64,000 nt of DNA from Paenibacillus nuruki (GCF_001721045.1 NZ_MDER01000107.1:1-64000), one strand, 5' to 3'; positions 34,828 through 45,076 are shown, numbered from the stretch's first letter. Numbers and translations: made by a program. Notes: a model not told the origin generated them from the sequence alone.

Positions 34828-36123
34828 TTATACGACCAATAACCATAAATATAATCCAAGTAACGTAATAAATAATGTCGGAATGGTCAAAATAATTCCG
34901 ATTTTAAAATAGGTTCCCCATGAGATTTTGATTCCTTTGGTTGCCAGAACATGTAACCATAATAAAGTAGCCAGAGAACCAATCGGCGTTATTTTAGGAC
35001 CCAGATCGGAACCAATCACATTCGCATACACCAGTGCTTCACGAATCGGTTCTGATGTCACAGTTGCTTTGATAGCAAGTGCATTGATCAGAACGGTTGG
35101 TAAATTATTCATCACTGATGATATAATCGCTGCAATAAAGCCCATACCGATCGTAGCTGCAAACATACCTTGGTCGGCTATCTTCTGAATTAAGGTAGCT
35201 AACAGATCTGTTAAGCCTGCATTACGTAATCCATAGACTACGACATACATGCCGATAGAGAAAAAGACAATCGACCACGGAGCATTTCTAAGTACTTCTT
35301 TGACAGGAACAATTGGACTTTTGCGTGCCAGAATTAAGAAAATAATCACAATAACACCTGCAACAATCGATACCGGAATATTCAAAAATTCACTCACAAA
35401 GTAGCCAATTAATAATACAATCAGCACGATCCAGGATAAGCGAAACATCCGTACATCTTTAATAGCATCCATAGGTGGTTTTAAATGAGTACTTTCAAAC
35501 GTACGAGGAATACTTTTGCGGAAATAAAGATACAATACACCGATACTGGCAATCAGTGCGAATAAATTAGGCACAATCATATGCCCTGCATATTGCATAA
35601 ATGTAATCCCAAAATAATCAGCCGATACAATATTCACCAGATTACTCACTACCAGCGGTAATGATGTCGTATCTGCGATAAACCCGCCTGCAATAATAAA
35701 AGGAAACACTTTACGTTCATCCAGATTGAGTGCACGCACCATCGCCAAAACGATCGGTGTTAAGATCAGTGCTGCTCCATCATTAGCAAATAGTCCAGAT
35801 ACAATAGCGCCCAGAATACCTACATAGATAAACATCCGTACACCGTTACCACGGGAGATATGAGCGACATGCAGTGCTGCCCATTCAAATAACCCTACTC
35901 GATCCAAAATCAGCGAGATCAATATAATCCCAACAAAAGCCAGTGTAGCATTCCAGACGATCAGGGTAACATCCCAGACATCATGAAAACTCACCACACC
36001 CAATAGAAGCGCAAGTGCTGCACCTCCACAAGCAGACCAACCAATCGACAGATTCCGTGGTTGCCAGATCACGAATGTTAATGTGATCACAAAAATAAGA
36101 CACGACAATATAACCAGAACCAC
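34828..36123 (-). CDS. ArsB-type arsenite/anion efflux permease
   Basis: A 431-aa permease with about 11-12 membrane helices of the ArsB/NhaD ion transporter superfamily. [18 protein letters not shown] (about residue 108), [17 protein letters not shown] (about 335) and [22 protein letters not shown] (about 370, split here by position) are characteristic of ArsB. Export of arsenite or antimonite is known for the family. No arsR or arsC is nearby, so the substrate is uncertain. The start is the GTG at 36123, 8 bases after GGAGG; a GTG five codons upstream overlaps that SD. Confidence 0.85.
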   Translation of the reverse strand: MVLVILSCLIFVITLTFVIWQPRNLSIGWSACGGAALALLLGVVSFHDVWDVTLIVWNATLAFVGIILISLILDRVGLFEWAALHVAHISRGNGVRMFIYVGILGAIVSGLFANDGAALILTPIVLAMVRALNLDERKVFPFIIAGGFIADTTSLPLVVSNLVNIVSADYFGITFMQYAGHMIVPNLFALIASIGVLYLYFRKSIPRTFESTHLKPPMDAIKDVRMFRLSWIVLIVLLIGYFVSEFLNIPVSIVAGVIVIIFLILARKSPIVPVKEVLRNAPWSIVFFSIGMYVVVYGLRNAGLTDLLATLIQKIADQGMFAATIGMGFIAAIISSVMNNLPTVLINALAIKATVTSEPIREALVYANVIGSDLGPKITPIGSLATLLWLHVLATKGIKISWGTYFKIGIILTIPTLFITLLGLYLWLLVV

Positions 36124-36159
36124 GTAGTTAGCCTCCACTATAAATCATTCTTTATTTAC

Positions 36160-37476
36160 TTATTGAACATTGTATTGATCCAATACTTTCAACGCTTCTG
36201 CGATAATTCTTTTTTCTTTTTTAATTACAGCTTTGTTCATAGCCTGTTCTAATAATACACGCACACTTTCAACTTGTTCAACTCTGTGAAACGTTTGATC
36301 TAATTGTACCGATTTGCCCAGTGCTGAAATAGCGATCTGGCGCTGTGCATCATTGCCTTGTAACCACTCTATATAATCTTCACTCTGTGGATTCGAAACG
36401 GCAAAGAGCTGATCCCAACCATCGTATGGAAAAGTGACTCGATCTTTGATCCAGTGAATGACTTTGCGACTGTGAAAATTTTTGAGACCGGTATTCGCTT
36501 CATACCCATTTAATTTACGCTCTTTTTCCTTTTCTTTTTCTTCAATCTTTCTCCATATCCGTTCCAAACCTTCATCTTCTGGTAAACAAATCGCTGTCAG
36601 ATAGGCAAGAATATATGAATTAATACGTTGATCTTCAGGTAAATCCCATAATTCGCGCACCCAATCCGCAGCATGATGTCGATTAATTAATCCGGTATAT
36701 TCGATTAATCCGTCTTTGATAGACTGTATATGTTCGATCTGAATCCGTTCAAGCCATGCTTGTAATACTTCGTCTGGATGATAATGTGCAAAAGCTTGAA
36801 CCGTATCATCTTCTATTCCATTTAATTCTGTATAACGAATCAATTGATTTAGATCCTGACTTGCGTCTTCTAACGTAAAATGCAGATAATCATGAATCCA
36901 TTGTTGCCACTGCTTGGCAGGCTTACTATACAAATTCAATCCACAATTATCGATAAACGGCTGGTACTGCCATTCTTCTGCACCGATACAACTCAGTTCT
37001 GTGACTTTATTCAAAAAGTCAGTAAGCGAGACAGCTAGAATATGAAATTCGCCTGTCTCATGTGCCCAGTGAAATACCATTGGACGCTGAGGATTACTAT
37101 ACAGATCCAATACCAGCTCATCGCCATTACCTGCATGGTAAAAGCATAAGTAACGCTTCTGATCAATCTGTTCATCGTCTCCAAAGTCGGAAAAATCTAT
37201 ACTTTCTATATCCCAACCCGTATCTCCAGATAACTCAAAAGGAGCCGTTTGAGCATATGAAATATTCCAGTAGACCATGACTCTTTTGCCACCATCTTGC
37301 AACAGACTTCTTAACTCTTCTGGCAATGTAATCTTTAATTGATGCTCAATATTAGCAATTTCTTGATCTGTAGCTGGTTCCTCCCAGAGCAGTGCAGTGT
37401 CTGCTCCTTTTAGCTCCAATTGGTGCAATAATTGCTTCCATTGTTGGTGCCATTCGACTAGATTCTGTTGCAGCAT
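36160..37476 (-). CDS. SMI1/KNR4 (SUKH)-domain protein
   Basis: A 438-aa soluble protein. Residues about 25-160 look like a SUKH domain: EPATDQEIANIEHQLKITLPEELRSLL, then DLYSNPQRPMVFHWAHETGEFH and SLTDFLNKV. SUKH proteins are common immunity proteins against nuclease and other toxins, but some have other roles. The long helical remainder (about 165-438) is not recognised. The SD GAAAGGATG precedes the ATG by 8 bases. It is 36 bp upstream of the arsB-like gene on the same strand, which may be chance. No toxin gene is adjacent. Confidence 0.75.
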   Translation of the reverse strand: MLQQNLVEWHQQWKQLLHQLELKGADTALLWEEPATDQEIANIEHQLKITLPEELRSLLQDGGKRVMVYWNISYAQTAPFELSGDTGWDIESIDFSDFGDDEQIDQKRYLCFYHAGNGDELVLDLYSNPQRPMVFHWAHETGEFHILAVSLTDFLNKVTELSCIGAEEWQYQPFIDNCGLNLYSKPAKQWQQWIHDYLHFTLEDASQDLNQLIRYTELNGIEDDTVQAFAHYHPDEVLQAWLERIQIEHIQSIKDGLIEYTGLINRHHAADWVRELWDLPEDQRINSYILAYLTAICLPEDEGLERIWRKIEEKEKEKERKLNGYEANTGLKNFHSRKVIHWIKDRVTFPYDGWDQLFAVSNPQSEDYIEWLQGNDAQRQIAISALGKSVQLDQTFHRVEQVESVRVLLEQAMNKAVIKKEKRIIAEALKVLDQYNVQ

Positions 37477-37593
37477 TCCTATATCATCCTTTCTACAGAC
37501 CCAAATATGTCCTCGTATAACAATGAATATACATAACTTGTAACATATACAGCTTCCTCTTAGTACCCATTTTAATATAGGCTTAACGCAAAC

Positions 37594-37621
37594 AAAAGAT
37601 CGCAGATATAATTACCTGCGA
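37594..37621 (-). terminator. Intrinsic terminator of the Rrf2 regulator gene
   Basis: Minus-strand TCGCAG/CTGCGA stem with a 10-nt loop, then TCTTTTG. Confidence 0.65.
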
Positions 37622-37647
37622 CCTCCTGGATCAAAAAGGAGCTTATT

Positions 37648-38049
37648 TTATATCGTCATCTCCGAATGGATAGACACATCGATCAACTTTTTCTCTTTGA
37701 GATAGTGTTCCATCTGACCTTCTGCTTCGAACATCACTCGCTGAATAGCACATTGATCATTGTTATTCAAACAGCCTGTAAATAAAGAATTAACGCCCTC
37801 TATAGCATGAATCACTTCCAGAAATGAAATCTCTTCACGCTTCCGTCTTAAGCGATATCCTCCATTCGCTCCTGAAGCCGATTCAATAATGCCTGCTTTG
37901 ACCAGCTTGGTCAAGATTTTGGATAAATAGGTTGGTGAGACGGAGAAGGTCTCTGCAATTTGTTGCACTCCGATAGGCTTATTCGATTCCTGTTGCACCA
38001 GATAGACCATTGTATGCAGTGCATAATTGGTAGCTTTTGAAAATTTCAT
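37648..38049 (-). CDS. Rrf2 family transcriptional regulator
   Basis: A 133-aa winged-helix protein of the Rrf2 family (MKFSKATNYALHTMVYL at the start; GVQQIAETFSVSPTYLSKILTKLVKAGII recognition region, described by position 27-55). A wing follows (GANGGYRLRR). Only two cysteines occur (about residues 92 and 99, spaced C-x6-C), fewer than the three that bind an Fe-S cluster in IscR or NsrR, so it may be a cluster-free type like CymR or YwnA. The SD-like TAGGGAT is near the ATG. Targets are not evident from the neighbours. Confidence 0.88.
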   Translation of the reverse strand: MKFSKATNYALHTMVYLVQQESNKPIGVQQIAETFSVSPTYLSKILTKLVKAGIIESASGANGGYRLRRKREEISFLEVIHAIEGVNSLFTGCLNNNDQCAIQRVMFEAEGQMEHYLKEKKLIDVSIHSEMTI

Positions 38050-38196
38050 ATCGATCCCTACTTCCTAGCGTTTAGCTCTATCTGTACTCTTTATGATATT
38101 GGTCAAAAGCGATTGTATATAATCAAGATGTATGATGTCTTTAATTTTAACGAAGCAAAGAATGATCGTCAATAAAGCTCATTACGTGTACATACC

Positions 38197-38271
38197 AAAA
38201 AACATCCTTTTCTTTATATCTATTCTTCTGGCTGGTGACCTGAACAGAATATAAAGAATACAAGGATGTTT
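38197..38271 (-). terminator. Intrinsic terminator of thrC
   Basis: Minus-strand AAACATCCTT/AAGGATGTTT with a long, internally paired loop (TCTTTATAT-type arms) and a T run at 38197-38202. Confidence 0.75.
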
Positions 38272-38291
38272 ATTCGGTCATATCGTGAGAA

Positions 38292-39692
38292 CTACGCTAA
38301 TGTGTAAAAGGCTTCTAATTGACGTACAATTTCTGCTGTATCATGTTCAACCACTTCTTGATGTTGCGGTTGGGAGAATAATGCTTTGATTTCGTCAGGG
38401 AACTCTTGCTCAATTTCACATAGAATAATGGCTTCATCAAATTTGGCTGGATGAGCAGTAGCTAAAGTAATACAAATCTCATCGTCCCCTTGATATTTCT
38501 CATAAGCTGTAATCCCACATGCTGTATGAGGATCAAGTAAATAATCATGATTGCCTTTATATTTCAAAATCGTATCCAGACATTCTTGATTGGAAGCGCC
38601 ATAAGCCGCAAAGTCACTTTGTACTTTGGCTAGATCTTCGCCTGTCATCATAATTTGTCCTTCGCTTTTGAGAACGTTCATATATTCGGAGACTTTAGTA
38701 GCATCTTCACCTACAAAATAATAAAGATAACGTTCAAAGTTACTGGCCACTTGAATATCCATCGAAGGACTATGTGTACTTCTGAAATCACCCGGTTTGT
38801 ATTCACCTGTTTGTACAAAACGCTCTAAAATATTATTTTCATTGGTTGCAATAATCAGTTTGTTGATCGGCAATCCCATTTTTTGAGCCAAAAATCCTGA
38901 AAAGATATTACCGAAATTACCGGAAGGTACGCTGAAATTAATCTTTTTCAATTGGTGTTGTCCTTGATCGATATGCAAGTAAGCATAGAAGTAATACACC
39001 GTTTGTGCTAAAATCCGCAAAAAGTTGATCGAATTAATTGCACGTAGATGATATTCTTTTTTGAAATTGAGATCGCCAAACAACTCTTTAATAATCTTCT
39101 GACAATCATCAAAATTACCTTTAACCGATAAGTTGAGTACATTCTGATCATCTACAGTCGTCATTTGTAGCTCTTGGACACGACTTACTTTCTCATGTGG
39201 ATGTAAGATACAGATTTTGATTCCTTCTTTACCACGCACCCCTTGAATAGCCGCAGCGCCAGTATCTCCAGATGTTGCTCCCAAAATATGAATAATCTCG
39301 TTTTGCTTTTTGGATACATAGGAATAGAATTCACCCATAAATTGTAAAGCTACATCTTTGAATGCAAATGTAGGTCCGTGAAACAATTCCATAATATAAA
39401 GAGATTCATCAATCTTAGTCACAGGTGTCACTTCAGGATGACGGAAATTAGCATAACTGCGAGTCGCTAAATCTTTCAAATCCTCTGCTGGAATCTCATC
39501 ATTCGTATAGTAAGAAAATATAGTGAGGAATAAATCTACATAACTTAGACTTTTCCATTCATTTAACGTTTCAGGAGCAATCACCGGAATATGCTCGGGT
39601 ACCATTAGACCGCCATCATCAGCAAGCCCCATTAATACAGTGTCAATAAATCCTTTTGGTTCTACTTGTCCTCTAGTACTGATATACTTCAT
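38292..39692 (-). CDS. thrC: Threonine synthase, long (Escherichia coli/yeast-type) form
   Basis: A 466-aa PLP enzyme converting O-phospho-L-homoserine to threonine. The PLP lysine is in GPTFAFKDVALQF (near 113); GATSGDTGAAA (near 150) and VPSGNFGN (near 262) bind phosphate and cofactor. The length and opening MKYISTRGQ match the long enzyme class rather than the roughly 350-aa class typical of Bacillus. GGAGGAG lies 4-5 bases before the ATG, and a 10-bp palindrome ACGAATTCGT (39711-39720) lies just upstream. It is monocistronic; hom and thrB are not adjacent. Confidence 0.92.
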   Translation of the reverse strand: MKYISTRGQVEPKGFIDTVLMGLADDGGLMVPEHIPVIAPETLNEWKSLSYVDLFLTIFSYYTNDEIPAEDLKDLATRSYANFRHPEVTPVTKIDESLYIMELFHGPTFAFKDVALQFMGEFYSYVSKKQNEIIHILGATSGDTGAAAIQGVRGKEGIKICILHPHEKVSRVQELQMTTVDDQNVLNLSVKGNFDDCQKIIKELFGDLNFKKEYHLRAINSINFLRILAQTVYYFYAYLHIDQGQHQLKKINFSVPSGNFGNIFSGFLAQKMGLPINKLIIATNENNILERFVQTGEYKPGDFRSTHSPSMDIQVASNFERYLYYFVGEDATKVSEYMNVLKSEGQIMMTGEDLAKVQSDFAAYGASNQECLDTILKYKGNHDYLLDPHTACGITAYEKYQGDDEICITLATAHPAKFDEAIILCEIEQEFPDEIKALFSQPQHQEVVEHDTAEIVRQLEAFYTLA

Positions 39693-39843
39693 GCTTCTCC
39701 TCCAGTAATAACGAATTCGTATTTTTATTGTCTATCATACCCTGTCACAGTGTCGCATCCAAGCATTAATTTCAAAAAAACTATTTTGTGCTTAAATAAT
39801 TATTTTAAATTTAAAGTATTAGGTCGATGGCTATAAAATTTTA

Positions 39844-39871
39844 TAAACGAACTTCTCTCATCAACCGATAT
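39844..39871 (+). promoter_or_regulatory. Sigma-D-type promoter of the BMP-chemoreceptor pair
   Basis: TAAA (39844-39847), 16 bp, ACCGATAT (39864-39871) matches the motility sigma factor consensus at all but one position. It lies 50 bp before the lipoprotein start. Confidence 0.65.
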
Positions 39872-39921
39872 AAGAAAGGAAGTTATTTATTTTGGGATTA
39901 GAGGGGAATAGGAGAAGTATG

Positions 39922-40932
39922 ATGAGAAAAAAAACGTTTCTATCTGGATTGACTGCTTTAATCGCAATCATGTTATTACTAAGTGCTTGCTCTTCTCAGC
40001 AAACAAAAACAGAAGCTGCCACAGGGGCAAACAAAATCAAAGTAGGGATTGTATTATCGGATATTGGCTTAGGTGATCAATCTTATAGTGATGCTGCTTT
40101 TCGCGGATTAATAAAGGCACGAAATGAAGAAAGTATTACCTTTGATTATAAAGAAATTTCTCAGACCAAAACGTATGATGAAGCGTTTAACCAGTTAACA
40201 AAAGAAAACAGCGATATCATTATTGGACTTGGTTATATCATGAAAGAAAGTCTAGAAAAAGCGGCTAAAGCTAATCCTACCAAACAATTTATTATTGTAG
40301 ATGAGACTTCAGAGCTACCTAACGTTGCTTCGATCACGTTCAAAGAAGAAGAAGGTAGTTTTTTGGCAGGCGCTGTAGCTGCTATGGCAAGTACATCTGA
40401 TCGTATTGGATTTTTGGGTGGTGTAGAATCCCCATTATTGCATAAATTCCAATCTGGATTTGAACAAGGGGCTCGCTCTGTAAATTCTAATATTTCTTTT
40501 GTAACCAACTACACAGGTGACTTTGGTAATTCAGAACTAGGTGCCAAAACAGCGAAAGAAATGATTGAAAATGAAAATGTAGATGTGATTTATACTGTAG
40601 CAGGTTTGACGGGCGTAGGTGCTTTACAAGAAGCACAGACACAAGGTAAATATGCGATTGGTGTAGATAGCGATCAATTTTTCGTAGCTGAAAAAGCAGT
40701 GTTGACTTCGATGATCAAAAATGTCGATGTCGCTTTGTATAGTGCATTACAATCTTTTGCCAAAAACAATAAAACGTTTAAAGAAAAAGACATGGTGTTT
40801 GGTCTAACTGGCGATGGTGTAGGCTTAACCGATATTCATGTTATTCAATTAACCGAAGAACAACAAAAACAATTAGAAGATTTAAAGAAAAAATTGATTT
40901 CAGGCGAGATCAAAATTGATCTAAATTCTTAA
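39922..40932 (+). CDS. BMP-family (nucleoside-binding type) lipoprotein
   Basis: A 336-aa surface lipoprotein of the Bmp/Med family. The signal peptide ends at the lipobox LSAC (Cys near 22). The binding fold (about 36-330) has [40 protein letters not shown] and GIGVDSDQ-like IGVDSDQFF segments. Family members bind nucleosides or related ligands for ABC import. Here no permease or ATPase follows; instead a chemoreceptor gene starts 49 bp downstream. The start is the ATG at 39922, 7 bases after AGGAG; the adjacent ATG at 39919 is possible. The promoter is of sigma-D type, which fits a chemotaxis role. Confidence 0.85.
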   Translation: MRKKTFLSGLTALIAIMLLLSACSSQQTKTEAATGANKIKVGIVLSDIGLGDQSYSDAAFRGLIKARNEESITFDYKEISQTKTYDEAFNQLTKENSDIIIGLGYIMKESLEKAAKANPTKQFIIVDETSELPNVASITFKEEEGSFLAGAVAAMASTSDRIGFLGGVESPLLHKFQSGFEQGARSVNSNISFVTNYTGDFGNSELGAKTAKEMIENENVDVIYTVAGLTGVGALQEAQTQGKYAIGVDSDQFFVAEKAVLTSMIKNVDVALYSALQSFAKNNKTFKEKDMVFGLTGDGVGLTDIHVIQLTEEQQKQLEDLKKKLISGEIKIDLNS

Positions 40933-40981
40933 TCAATCTAATATAGCTCCTGAATTTAAAAGTAACTACGTGGAGGATCTT

Positions 40982-42736
40982 ATGAAAATACAAGGTAAAT
41001 TAGTATTAAATGCGATGATTTCGCTGATCGCTTCTTTAATTCTTGTCGCATACATTATTTTTCAACTACTTAATATCAACTCACAAAACAATAATCTCGT
41101 TCCAGCTATGCTAAATGTTAAACAGCTAGATGGCAATATGGTACAGACAGGACAAGCTTTAGCTAACTTCTCTTTTACCATGTCAGCTAGTAATAAATCG
41201 AGTGTAAATACTCAATTGACTCAGACGCAAGCAACGATTGATACCCTTTCGAATGGCATGTTACAGACGCCTGAAGAACAAGCACGTCTAGCTTTAATAG
41301 TGACTAAATTCAAAGACTTAAGTGACACATCACAACAAGCATTAACAAACGATGATAGCTCAGAAGCCAAGCGTCAAAGTATTCGTATCGAAGGCGTTCA
41401 GAACGATATTTATATTTTGAATGAACTTACTCAGACACGGTATGCCGAATATACTAAAGACTTAACACACAGTATTGATCTCACTTGGCAAATCGCTTTA
41501 TTCGGTGCTATCTTCTTACTGATTGCTGTCGGCGTATTTAACACATGGACAGCGCGTAAATTTGCACGTCGTACTCAACAAATGAATATTGCCGCTCAAC
41601 GAATTGCTGATGGCGATCTAACGATCAAGTTAGCAGAGACTAAAGGTAAAGACGAACTCGATGATCTTAATCGTTCATTCCATATTATGATTGATAACTT
41701 GCGTAGTATCGTAACTTCGATTGATCAAGCAGGCGTTCGTGTCGATAATATGGCACAAGATATTGATCGTAGCAATGATGTGATGCAAGAGATTGTGAAT
41801 CAAGTCGCTACTTCGACAGAAGAATTAGCGATCGGTAGTCAGAAGATTGCGGAAGACTTGAGCACAACAGTTATGGTTGTTGATGATATGCAACAGAAAT
41901 TTTCATCCAATCTAGAGACGACCACAGAATCTGCGGCGTATAGTGAAGAAGCGATTCAAGCGATTGAACAAGGTAGTCTTGTGATGAAGCAACAATTGCA
42001 ACTGGTAGCTAACAATCGTTCTGCGATGGCTGAAGTCGAGAAAACCGTCTCTGAACTTGAAAAAAATGCAGAACAAATCACAGATATGACCAAGTTAGTA
42101 TCTGAAATTGCATCTCAAACGAATTTACTTTCTCTGAATGCTTCCATCGAAGCGGCTCGCGCGGGCGAAGCAGGTAAAGGATTTGCTGTCGTTGCAGATG
42201 AAGTGAAAAAGCTAGCTTCTCAATCTGTGACCGCGGTACAACAAATTTTTGCAGCAGTTGAAGGCATTACTGTAGCGATGAATAAAGTAAAATCTTCTGT
42301 TGCTCAAAGTATTGATCTGTTTCAGGAACAAGAGCAAGCGACAAGTTCTACAGATGCTTCCTTTGCGGCAATTAGCAGTAAAGTCGGACAGATTGCTGAA
42401 CATGTAAGTAAGCTCGCAACAGATATGAAAGTTTCTCAAGATATGAGTAGCCAGGTTCATCAAGCGATCGAAAATATCAGTGCAATCACTGAACAATCAG
42501 CGGCTGGTAGTGAAGAAATTACAGCTTCTACAGTAGAACAACAACGTTCATTCTTAGAATCTAGCGAAAAAGTGAAAATGCTTCGTCAGATTCGCGAAGA
42601 AATGCAACACGAACTGAACCGCTTCCAGATCGATATGAATGAAGTAGCTGATTCAGCAGACACTAATAATGTTGAATCGATCGTCAGACCATCTACTGCT
42701 ACTTCAACACCACATGATGAGAAAACTTCGGCTTAA
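40982..42736 (+). CDS. Methyl-accepting chemotaxis protein with 4-helix-bundle sensor
   Basis: A 584-aa chemoreceptor of classical layout: TM1 (about 9-30), an extracytoplasmic helical sensor of about 140 residues (4HB_MCP size), TM2 (about 170-192), HAMP (about 193-245) and the signalling domain with tip [21 protein letters not shown] (near 380, given across its core). The start is the ATG at 40982 with GGAGG 5 bases upstream; a GTG four codons earlier overlaps the SD. It follows the BMP-type lipoprotein gene by 49 bp in the same transcript, so the lipoprotein may present its ligand to this receptor. Confidence 0.93.
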   Translation: MKIQGKLVLNAMISLIASLILVAYIIFQLLNINSQNNNLVPAMLNVKQLDGNMVQTGQALANFSFTMSASNKSSVNTQLTQTQATIDTLSNGMLQTPEEQARLALIVTKFKDLSDTSQQALTNDDSSEAKRQSIRIEGVQNDIYILNELTQTRYAEYTKDLTHSIDLTWQIALFGAIFLLIAVGVFNTWTARKFARRTQQMNIAAQRIADGDLTIKLAETKGKDELDDLNRSFHIMIDNLRSIVTSIDQAGVRVDNMAQDIDRSNDVMQEIVNQVATSTEELAIGSQKIAEDLSTTVMVVDDMQQKFSSNLETTTESAAYSEEAIQAIEQGSLVMKQQLQLVANNRSAMAEVEKTVSELEKNAEQITDMTKLVSEIASQTNLLSLNASIEAARAGEAGKGFAVVADEVKKLASQSVTAVQQIFAAVEGITVAMNKVKSSVAQSIDLFQEQEQATSSTDASFAAISSKVGQIAEHVSKLATDMKVSQDMSSQVHQAIENISAITEQSAAGSEEITASTVEQQRSFLESSEKVKMLRQIREEMQHELNRFQIDMNEVADSADTNNVESIVRPSTATSTPHDEKTSA

Positions 42737-42776
42737 TAGCGACATGATGGATTTGTATATTTAGCTTTATTTCTAT

Positions 42777-42820
42777 AAAAAAGAAGCATTGCCGTATCGA
42801 TTCGGTCATGCTTCTTTTTT
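42777..42820. terminator. Bidirectional terminator between chemoreceptor and formate channel genes
   Basis: AAAAAAGAAGCAT/ATGCTTCTTTTTT, a 13-bp stem with A and T flanks. Confidence 0.9.
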
Positions 42821-42845
42821 ATAGATAGATATGTGTATATGGCTG

Positions 42846-43703
42846 TTAGTGTTTGACTTTGACCACTGAGCTACTCAATCCTTGCTCATGATAATGGTTA
42901 GAATCACTTACTGCTTCTGTCGTCATAGCAAGCTCTGTCGTATAGCGATAAGCTCCAAAATAAGCAAGAGCAACAAAGATAGCCCCTCCAACTAAATTTC
43001 CTAAAAAGACAGGCACAAAATTCTCTACATATTGCGTCCATGTAATATCAGACCCTGCGAAAATAGCCGCTGGAATCACAAACATATTAGCGATCACGTG
43101 CTGAAATCCAATTGCAACAAATGCCATAATCGGGAACCAGATTCCTATAAATTTACCGACTGAATCTTTACTGCCATAAGCTAACCAGACTGCCAGACAG
43201 ACTAACCAGTTACAACCAATCGCAGATACAAAAGCTTCACCAAAACCTTCGCTCACTTTGGCATGTGCAATTGCGAGTGTTTTAGCTAAAAAATCACCTT
43301 CTGTAAGTCCAACCACATGTCCAAAAAAGTAAGCAACTGCAATCGCACCTATAAAATTAGATAGCAATACCAATACCCAATTGCTGATTACTTGAGATAG
43401 TGTAATTTTTTTGGCAAACCACGACATAGCCATCACCATCATATTGCCTGTTAATAACTCTGCTCCTGCAAGAATCGTCAACATCAGACCTACTGGAAAA
43501 ACAGCGGCTCCAAAAAAGCCTGCGATTGAGCCTAATTCTTTGGGTGCTGTACCAATCACACGAATATCAGCTAAAAATCCTAATGAGATAAAAGCTCCTC
43601 CTAGAAAGCCCAAAATCAATACCGTCCAGAATGGTAATCTTGATTTTTTTAGACCATTTTCAGCGGTGATATTCATAATTTCTTGCGGGGTGTAAAAAGA
43701 CAT
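42846..43703 (-). CDS. Formate/nitrite transporter (FocA/NirC family)
   Basis: A 285-aa membrane channel with six helices. The signatures GGAFISLGFLADI (about 36-48), GAELLTGNMMVM (about 82-93), AIGCNWLVCLAVW (about 165-177) and GFQHVIANMFVIP (about 202-214) are typical of FocA/NirC. The Asn-His motif FQHVIANM gates the pore. The position beside formate dehydrogenase genes argues for formate. The ATG at 43703 has GGAGGG 6 bases upstream; the frame is open 16 codons further but without an SD. The C-terminal tail is His- and Ser-rich. Confidence 0.9.
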   Translation of the reverse strand: MSFYTPQEIMNITAENGLKKSRLPFWTVLILGFLGGAFISLGFLADIRVIGTAPKELGSIAGFFGAAVFPVGLMLTILAGAELLTGNMMVMAMSWFAKKITLSQVISNWVLVLLSNFIGAIAVAYFFGHVVGLTEGDFLAKTLAIAHAKVSEGFGEAFVSAIGCNWLVCLAVWLAYGSKDSVGKFIGIWFPIMAFVAIGFQHVIANMFVIPAAIFAGSDITWTQYVENFVPVFLGNLVGGAIFVALAYFGAYRYTTELAMTTEAVSDSNHYHEQGLSSSVVKVKH

Positions 43704-43957
43704 TGTAAACCCTCCATGTTCATCATCGTTGTAACAGATCGTCGTTATCATAAACTATAAAAAAAACGCCAAAAAACCACCATTAACAATGCTCCAATAG
43801 ACCTCTTAGATCTAGCTCAAAAAGAGGATAGAGAATAATTAATGCTGGTTAATGCCCTTACAGACGCCTATAAGGATACCAATCAACTTGATCGTTAGAT
43901 TTAAAGCAAAAACATTCTATGAGTCTGCTTCAAATAATAATCGCTAACTGCTCATTA

Positions 43958-43998
43958 AGATTAATCTGGTGCTTAAAGTTTGTCAATACTGTGACAAA
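43958..43998 (-). promoter_or_regulatory. Promoter with CRP/FNR-type palindrome upstream of the formate channel gene
   Basis: Minus-strand TTGACA (43981-43986), 17 bp, TAATCT (43958-43963). The perfect inverted repeat TTTGTCA-N6-TGACAAA (43979-43998) overlaps the -35, centred near -38 to -41, the usual place for a CRP/FNR-class activator. The rest of 43704-44037 is AT-rich leader with no gene. Confidence 0.5.
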
Positions 43999-44037
43999 TA
44001 AAATTTTGGAATACCCAATTCTGTTGTATTTACAAAT

Positions 44038-44066
44038 AAAAAAAATAGAAGGGTTGCCCCTTCTAT
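44038..44066 (-). terminator. Intrinsic terminator overlapping the moaA stop codon
   Basis: Minus-strand ATAGAAGGG/CCCTTCTAT with a 4-nt loop, then eight T. The upstream arm contains the moaA stop codon. Confidence 0.85.
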
Positions 44067-45076
44067 CCTCCAATATGCGACATTTCTACTTTGTGACCAT
44101 TGGGATCATTTTTGTCAGAAGCTAATCCTCGCTCTAACGAATACTGGTCTTTGCGATTGGTCCATACGGCTTGTATATAATCTGCAATCTGCTCATCGCT
44201 ACGGTCTGAACGCAACCAATCTCTAAGATCATGACCTTTAGTGGCGAATAAACAAGTATATAATTTCCCTTCGGCAGACAATCTTGCTCGTGTACATGAT
44301 GAACAAAAAGCTTCGGTTACCGAGGAAATAAACCCAATCTCTCCGATACCATCTGCAAATTGATAACGTGTTGCTACTTCACCATCATAATTCGGTGCAA
44401 CCGGTTGAAGTGGAAAGTGTTCGCCGATCCGATCCAGTAATTCTTGCTTACTGACTACATGCTCACGATTCCAGCCATTACTATTTCCTACATCCATATA
44501 TTCAACCATACGTAAAATATGACCTCTTTGGCGGAAATAATCGACCATCGGTACAACTGCATCTTCGTTGAATCCTTTTTGTACGACCATATTTACTTTG
44601 ACCTGTAATCCTGCTTCAGCTGCCGCATCAATCCCATCAAGTACAGGTTGAACACGACTGCGTCCTCCATTCATCTGCAAAAACATATCGTCTTCCAGAC
44701 TATCCAGACTCACGGTAACACGATGAAGTCCAGCTTGACGCAAGCTTACAGCCATACGAGATAACAGACTACCATTGGTCGTTAACGATATATCTTCTGC
44801 ATCCAAAGTGGATAGACGCTCTATAATATTAGGCAAGTCTTTACGCAGTAAAGGTTCTCCGCCGGTAATTCGTAATTTTTTGGCTCCTAGAGATACAAAT
44901 ATTTTGGCAATTCGACCGATCTCTTCCTCTGTCAGTACGCTTTCTTTAGGTAAAAAGGCATAATCCTTACCAAAAATTTCTTCTGGCATACAATATCGAC
45001 AACGGAAGTTACAGCGATCTGTGACAGAGATGCGCAAGTCTCTTAATATACGATTATGTTGATCTTTTGAAGTCAT
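44063..45076 (-). CDS. moaA: GTP 3',8-cyclase, molybdopterin synthesis
   Basis: A 337-aa radical SAM enzyme making the first intermediate of molybdenum cofactor synthesis. The SAM cluster motif is CNFRCRYC (about residues 22-29); the second cluster is in CSSCTRARLSAEGKLYTC (about 255-272, given by position). The protein ends in the essential Gly-Gly (HIGG). The start is the ATG at 45076 with GGAGAGG 5-8 bases upstream; the frame runs 24 codons further without an SD. It lies 121 bp downstream of fdhD on the same strand. Other moa genes are not in the window. Confidence 0.95.
   Translation of the reverse strand: MTSKDQHNRILRDLRISVTDRCNFRCRYCMPEEIFGKDYAFLPKESVLTEEEIGRIAKIFVSLGAKKLRITGGEPLLRKDLPNIIERLSTLDAEDISLTTNGSLLSRMAVSLRQAGLHRVTVSLDSLEDDMFLQMNGGRSRVQPVLDGIDAAAEAGLQVKVNMVVQKGFNEDAVVPMVDYFRQRGHILRMVEYMDVGNSNGWNREHVVSKQELLDRIGEHFPLQPVAPNYDGEVATRYQFADGIGEIGFISSVTEAFCSSCTRARLSAEGKLYTCLFATKGHDLRDWLRSDRSDEQIADYIQAVWTNRKDQYSLERGLASDKNDPNGHKVEMSHIGG

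Noticed and set aside
39711-39720. T-box or operator before thrC from palindrome ACGAATTCGT
   Set aside because: No T-box stem or specifier features, and a single 10-bp palindrome is too little to call.
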